A stretch of DNA of 64,000 nucleotides from the NCBI GenBank assembly GCA_021202635.1, contig JAJQCQ010000096.1, positions 41,237 to 105,236 of the forward strand, written 5' to 3'. A program made the translations under genes and the position numbers. Positions 61,309 through 64,000 of this stretch are shown here, piece after piece; within the stretch, counting starts at the first letter, position 1, and every line of letters starts with the position of its first letter. Source of the DNA: Lachnospiraceae bacterium (GTDB lineage: Bacteria; Bacillota; Clostridia; Lachnospirales; Lachnospiraceae). The notes below the pieces were generated by a model. The model was given only the letters and a program-made list of their open reading frames with translations, had not been told where the DNA came from and made no database searches.

Positions 61309-62013
61309 ATGAAATCAAAGGAAATAGAGTTTCCACTATATAAAATAACCCTGATGGATGAGAATATCCCGGCCTTTTGTTCTGCTGGCGCGGAATTTTT
61401 TACAGAGAATATTGAAGGGTTTGAACAGGAATGGATGCCGCATATAGACGATGACAAAAAGGAACGTTATTGCAGGAGCAAGGCAGGCGAGCAGATAACA
61501 GATACTTACGGGTCAGATGCGGAGGATGTGATTTTTCAGAAAGATGAAAACGCCAAACTACAGAGAAAAGTGATTTATACAGAAAGCGACTGTCACTATA
61601 AGCTGGTAAATGCCTACGGCTGGCCGAGTGATATATATGCGGATCGCAGCAGAATCGAAGTAGCGTCGGTAAAGTTCCAAGGAAGTTATTATCTGATTGG
61701 AAAATACCGACTGGAAGGCGTATGTCAGGAATACAGGTTTGCCGGAGATGCCATATCTGAAAAATACGAGCAAATCATGCTGTGGGGGAATCCGATTTTT
61801 CGAACAGAACTGTATTCCAGAGAAGATATCTGCGAAACAAATCTGCCCAGGAATATACGATTTCCGAGAAGCGAATTTGCGCGGGACGTGGTAGAGACCT
61901 ATTGCTGGATCTGTTTGGACAGGGCAGAGCGGCCATTTCTGAAAAAAGACATGAGGCTGACCAGAAAATTTGTTGCCCGGCTGATGCGTGATATTCCTGG
62001 AGAGGCGGGATGA
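61309..62013 (+). CDS. Unknown cytosolic protein
   Basis: A 234-residue protein, not recognised, without signal peptide or membrane helices. The ATG at 61309 lies 11 bp after GGAGG; an ATG at 61291 overlaps that site. It opens EIEFPLYKITLMDENIPAF and contains many charged and aromatic residues. A beta-rich middle (RIEVASVKFQGSYYLIGKYRLEG) and a C-terminal helical part (SEFARDVVETYCWICLDRAERPF) can be distinguished. It ends about 120 bp before the second structured RNA. A GGCAAAC/GTTTGCC hairpin (62089-62110) follows it. Confidence 0.65.
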   Translation: MKSKEIEFPLYKITLMDENIPAFCSAGAEFFTENIEGFEQEWMPHIDDDKKERYCRSKAGEQITDTYGSDAEDVIFQKDENAKLQRKVIYTESDCHYKLVNAYGWPSDIYADRSRIEVASVKFQGSYYLIGKYRLEGVCQEYRFAGDAISEKYEQIMLWGNPIFRTELYSREDICETNLPRNIRFPRSEFARDVVETYCWICLDRAERPFLKKDMRLTRKFVARLMRDIPGEAG

Positions 62014-62131
62014 GGAACGGGTGAAATGCAGATGGGGCAGTCTTGTTGCATTTTTGAAACAGAGAAGTGATATATAGTTTATTACAAAGGCAAACGCTTT
62101 GTTGTTTGCCATTGTGGAAATAGTTTTACAG

Positions 62132-62513
62132 GTCTGCAATACGAAAACTTTAAATCCGTTTTCCCTGCAGCGGGGTGAAGCTGCATCTACAGCTGCTGGC
62201 TGTAATAACAGGCGAAAAAAGTACCTCAGATGATAGAGGAGCGGACATGCAGACTCCGCCAGTCGAAGGTTTGAGTCCTTCCTTTTGATCAGCCTGATCG
62301 GGGAAATCCCTACCCTATAATAAGGGAACTAAGTGAACTGTTTTGTTTGTTAGATAAACTGTGGCACAGGAATCAGAAAAGGTATTCATTATGAACAAGA
62401 AACAGAAAACAGTGAACGTCGACGCAGGCATAGGATCTATGCTGAAATCCGCAAGTATGGTTCAGGCGCTAAACCGGTTAGCCGAAAGAAAACCACGCGG
62501 CTGTATTGTAGGC
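62132..62513 (+). ncRNA. Structured non-coding RNA, copy 2, with tRNA-like domain
   Basis: The same architecture as 56576-57004. The 5' block GTCTGCAATACGAAAACTT is identical over 19 nt. The pseudoknot is kept with changed bases: CCCT (62163-62166)/GGGG (62172-62175), and loop GCAGC (62167-62171) with GCTGC (62180-62184), where a G-C pair of copy 1 is an A-U pair here. A smaller hairpin, ACAGC/GCTGT, replaces the three long ones. The tRNA-like fold is at 62217-62286. The 3' block (62421-62513) keeps GCATAG/CTATGC and ends CCACGCGGCTGTATTGTAGG. It lies in the 710-bp gap before the GIY-YIG gene; the rest of that gap is A+T-rich. Confidence 0.75.
62217..62286 (+). other. tRNA-like domain, copy 2
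   Basis: An AAAAG/CTTTT partial acceptor, TA, D-arm CCTC-AGATGATA-GAGG, anticodon-like arm GCGGA-CATGCAGAC-TCCGC with a 9-nt loop, variable CAGTC, T-arm GAAGG-TTTGAGT-CCTTC. The T-stem is the same as in copy 1, while the D- and anticodon stems have different but paired bases. The enlarged loop and short acceptor argue against a working tRNA. Confidence 0.6.
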
Positions 62514-62723
62514 CTAAAAAATACACAAGAAAATAGAGAACGACTGCCTCTGATTTTGTGAAAATGTGAGAAAAATTAGGAGCACGTTTAAAAATAACTA
62601 TGATTGTGCTAAAATAATTGACGCTAAATAGCGCTTAAGTTTGTACTATTGCAAAAGGGTTCGAAGAAAATCTAAAATGTGTACAAAGATGACAACATTT
62701 TATTATGAGGAGGAAAGAGAAAA

Positions 62724-64000
62724 ATGAGTTCAAGTACGATTCAAACTGAAAAAATGGAAAGAATAGCAGGTATATATATTATATATCGTGTTGATTATCC
62801 CGGAAAAATGTATATAGGAAAAGCACTCGATTTGAAACGAAGAGCAGAGCAACATATTCGAAACTTATTTGCCGGTTGTGATAATAATAGTGATTTGCAA
62901 TCTGAATTTGACTCTACTCAAAAATATAACTATCGGTTAGGATGCCTTGTAACTCTTCAAGATAATGTTTTCGACGGACTATCTGATGATATTGATACAA
63001 AACTTAGTTTTTATGAAAGTATTTTTTATCAGGCAGCGGAGAAATATTTTGAACCATATAATTGTAAACCAGAAAATTTTGCGAAAGTTGATGAAAGCGT
63101 TCTTCTAAAAGCGAAAGATATTATTGAAAAAAACAGAAAAATTTATGTGGAAATAAAGGCACTCGTAAGTTTACCTCTCAAAATGCAGTGCGTAAGCGTC
63201 TACAGGACTGGATTGGACTATCGGAGCAAGAGATAGTAGGTGCAGCTAATATAAAAGCAAAAGATACACATGATAGCTGGGATGGAATTACACGAGAAAT
63301 AGAGTTGCCTAAGATTAGTATTCGGGAATTATACCAGAATGACATAATAAATTATATGCTTGTTGGATCGATGGGGGATTATGTTGAAAAACAGGATTTC
63401 TCTACGATATTAATAGAAAAAATGGCTTATATTGCAAACCACGGAATGTGTTTATGGGCAAGTGCTGGTCCATCCTTAAAAGCATTTGAGGAATTTAAGA
63501 AATTTAGTAATGATAATAATAGGACTGAATTTGAAGAGGATGAAAAAAGAATATATGCATTATTGTCATTGACTACTTCGCCCTATACGTCAGATTTAGT
63601 GATGAAATATACGTCAGAATATTGTGGGAAAAAATTAGAGGCAACCGGTCCTGTAAAAAATTCAGGTAAGTATAAGGGTTTAGTTATAAAAAAGTTTTAT
63701 CAGGTTGAGGAAGACTTTTCAATCGAGGATTTTTATGATTTGTATTATAGATTCGAGAATGTTAATAGCTATGATGGAAAATTCAGTTCAGATGTAAAAA
63801 AAGTACGGAGTCAGTTACAAATGGTTGTCTCTAAAAAGGAAATACTAAGGGAAAATCATGGCTCAGATGTGCAGAAGCGGCTTGGAATTATGGATGATGA
63901 AAGATTGCAGAAATTTAGAGAAGAAAAAGTACAGAACGATATTGTAGCTCCTAAATTTCTCCTAAATAATGATAATGATTCGCATCCTATTATATATATA
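62724..64000 (+). CDS. GIY-YIG nuclease-domain protein, frameshifted and running off the window
   Basis: The start follows GAGGAGGAAAGAG. The N-terminal GIY-YIG domain (about 14-110) reads GIYIIYRVDYPGKMYIGKAL, then DLKRRAEQHIRNL with the catalytic Arg region and a later Glu in FYESIFYQAAEKY. The first frame stops at 63236. The -1 frame is open without a stop from 63134 to the right edge (about 288 codons: RKRLQDWIGLSEQEIVG, NDIINYMLVGSMGDYVEK). The frames join exactly at A AAA AAC (63128-63134), a canonical slippery heptamer in register. A lost A in the run of seven would explain it equally well. The DNA is much more A+T-rich than the rest of the window, suggesting transfer. Confidence 0.7.

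Noticed and set aside
62361..62561. Open frame of 66 codons on the plus strand
   Set aside because: It overlaps the conserved 3' block of structured RNA copy 2. The homologous block in copy 1 has no matching protein frame, and the paired stems argue for RNA.

Overview
The window looks like a chromosomal segment of a Gram-positive, low-to-mid G+C member of the Clostridia, most likely Lachnospiraceae. The grounds are a T-box leader in front of pheST, a CarD-type regulator, a SpoIID-like protein, a GH25 lysozyme with cell-wall-binding repeats, strong AGGAGG ribosome binding sites, Glu/Thr/Ser-rich surface proteins, and the gene order eno-secG-smpB. This is inference from gene content and style. 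There is no rRNA gene or other taxonomic marker in the window.

Regions: (1) 1-3.1 kb, alpha-glucoside use (the 3' part of a GH31 alpha-glucosidase and a GH13 glucosidase). (2) 3.2-4.95 kb, a stand-alone AAA/DUF4143 ATPase inserted in front of purF, with a duplicated promoter segment on each side. (3) 5-27.7 kb, mostly housekeeping: purF, purB, purA, a D-Ala-D-Ala ligase, a cation/H+ antiporter, fructokinase, a dipeptidase, an SH3b lipoprotein, a MATE exporter behind an attenuator-like leader, CarD, thiamine pyrophosphokinase, an amino-acid ABC transporter, an AbgB-like hydrolase and gpmI. (4) 28-36.9 kb, envelope and secretion: GH25 lysozyme, a catalytically degenerate HtrA-like protein, enolase, SecG, SmpB, a Gly-rich membrane peptide, a SpoIID-like protein and a YihY protein. 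(5) 36.8-50.9 kb: an AraC regulator divergent from a second GH13 gene almost identical in layout to the first, a type I toxin-antitoxin locus, T-box-pheS-pheT, a phosphatase, queA, an NlpC/P60 protein, a second type I toxin-antitoxin locus, an MBL hydrolase and a phosphohexomutase. (6) 51.1-53.7 kb, a secreted tannase-like hydrolase. (7) 53.9-64 kb, an accessory island.

The accessory island is the most unusual part. It holds a DRB0094-type RNA ligase, a protein with ten acidic decapeptide repeats, a long structured non-coding RNA containing a tRNA-like fold, and two calcineurin-type phosphoesterases. These are followed by two paralogous proteins of unknown function, another unknown protein, a second copy of the same non-coding RNA, and a GIY-YIG nuclease-domain gene. 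The two RNA copies (56576-57004 and 62132-62513) share a 5' block, an H-type pseudoknot with a compensatory base change, a tRNA-like domain, and a 3' block of about 90 nt. The first copy begins 24 nt after the gene that follows the RNA ligase gene. This suggests an uncharacterised RNA-ligase/RNA-processing cassette built around a tRNA-mimicking RNA. The function is inference; the repeated structure is visible directly.

The intergenic regions carry at least three families of palindromic repeats scattered between genes. Two genes in the island are split by a -1 frame change exactly at a canonical slippery heptamer (T TTT TTA and A AAA AAC). That could be programmed frameshifting, phase variation, or a homopolymer sequencing or assembly error.
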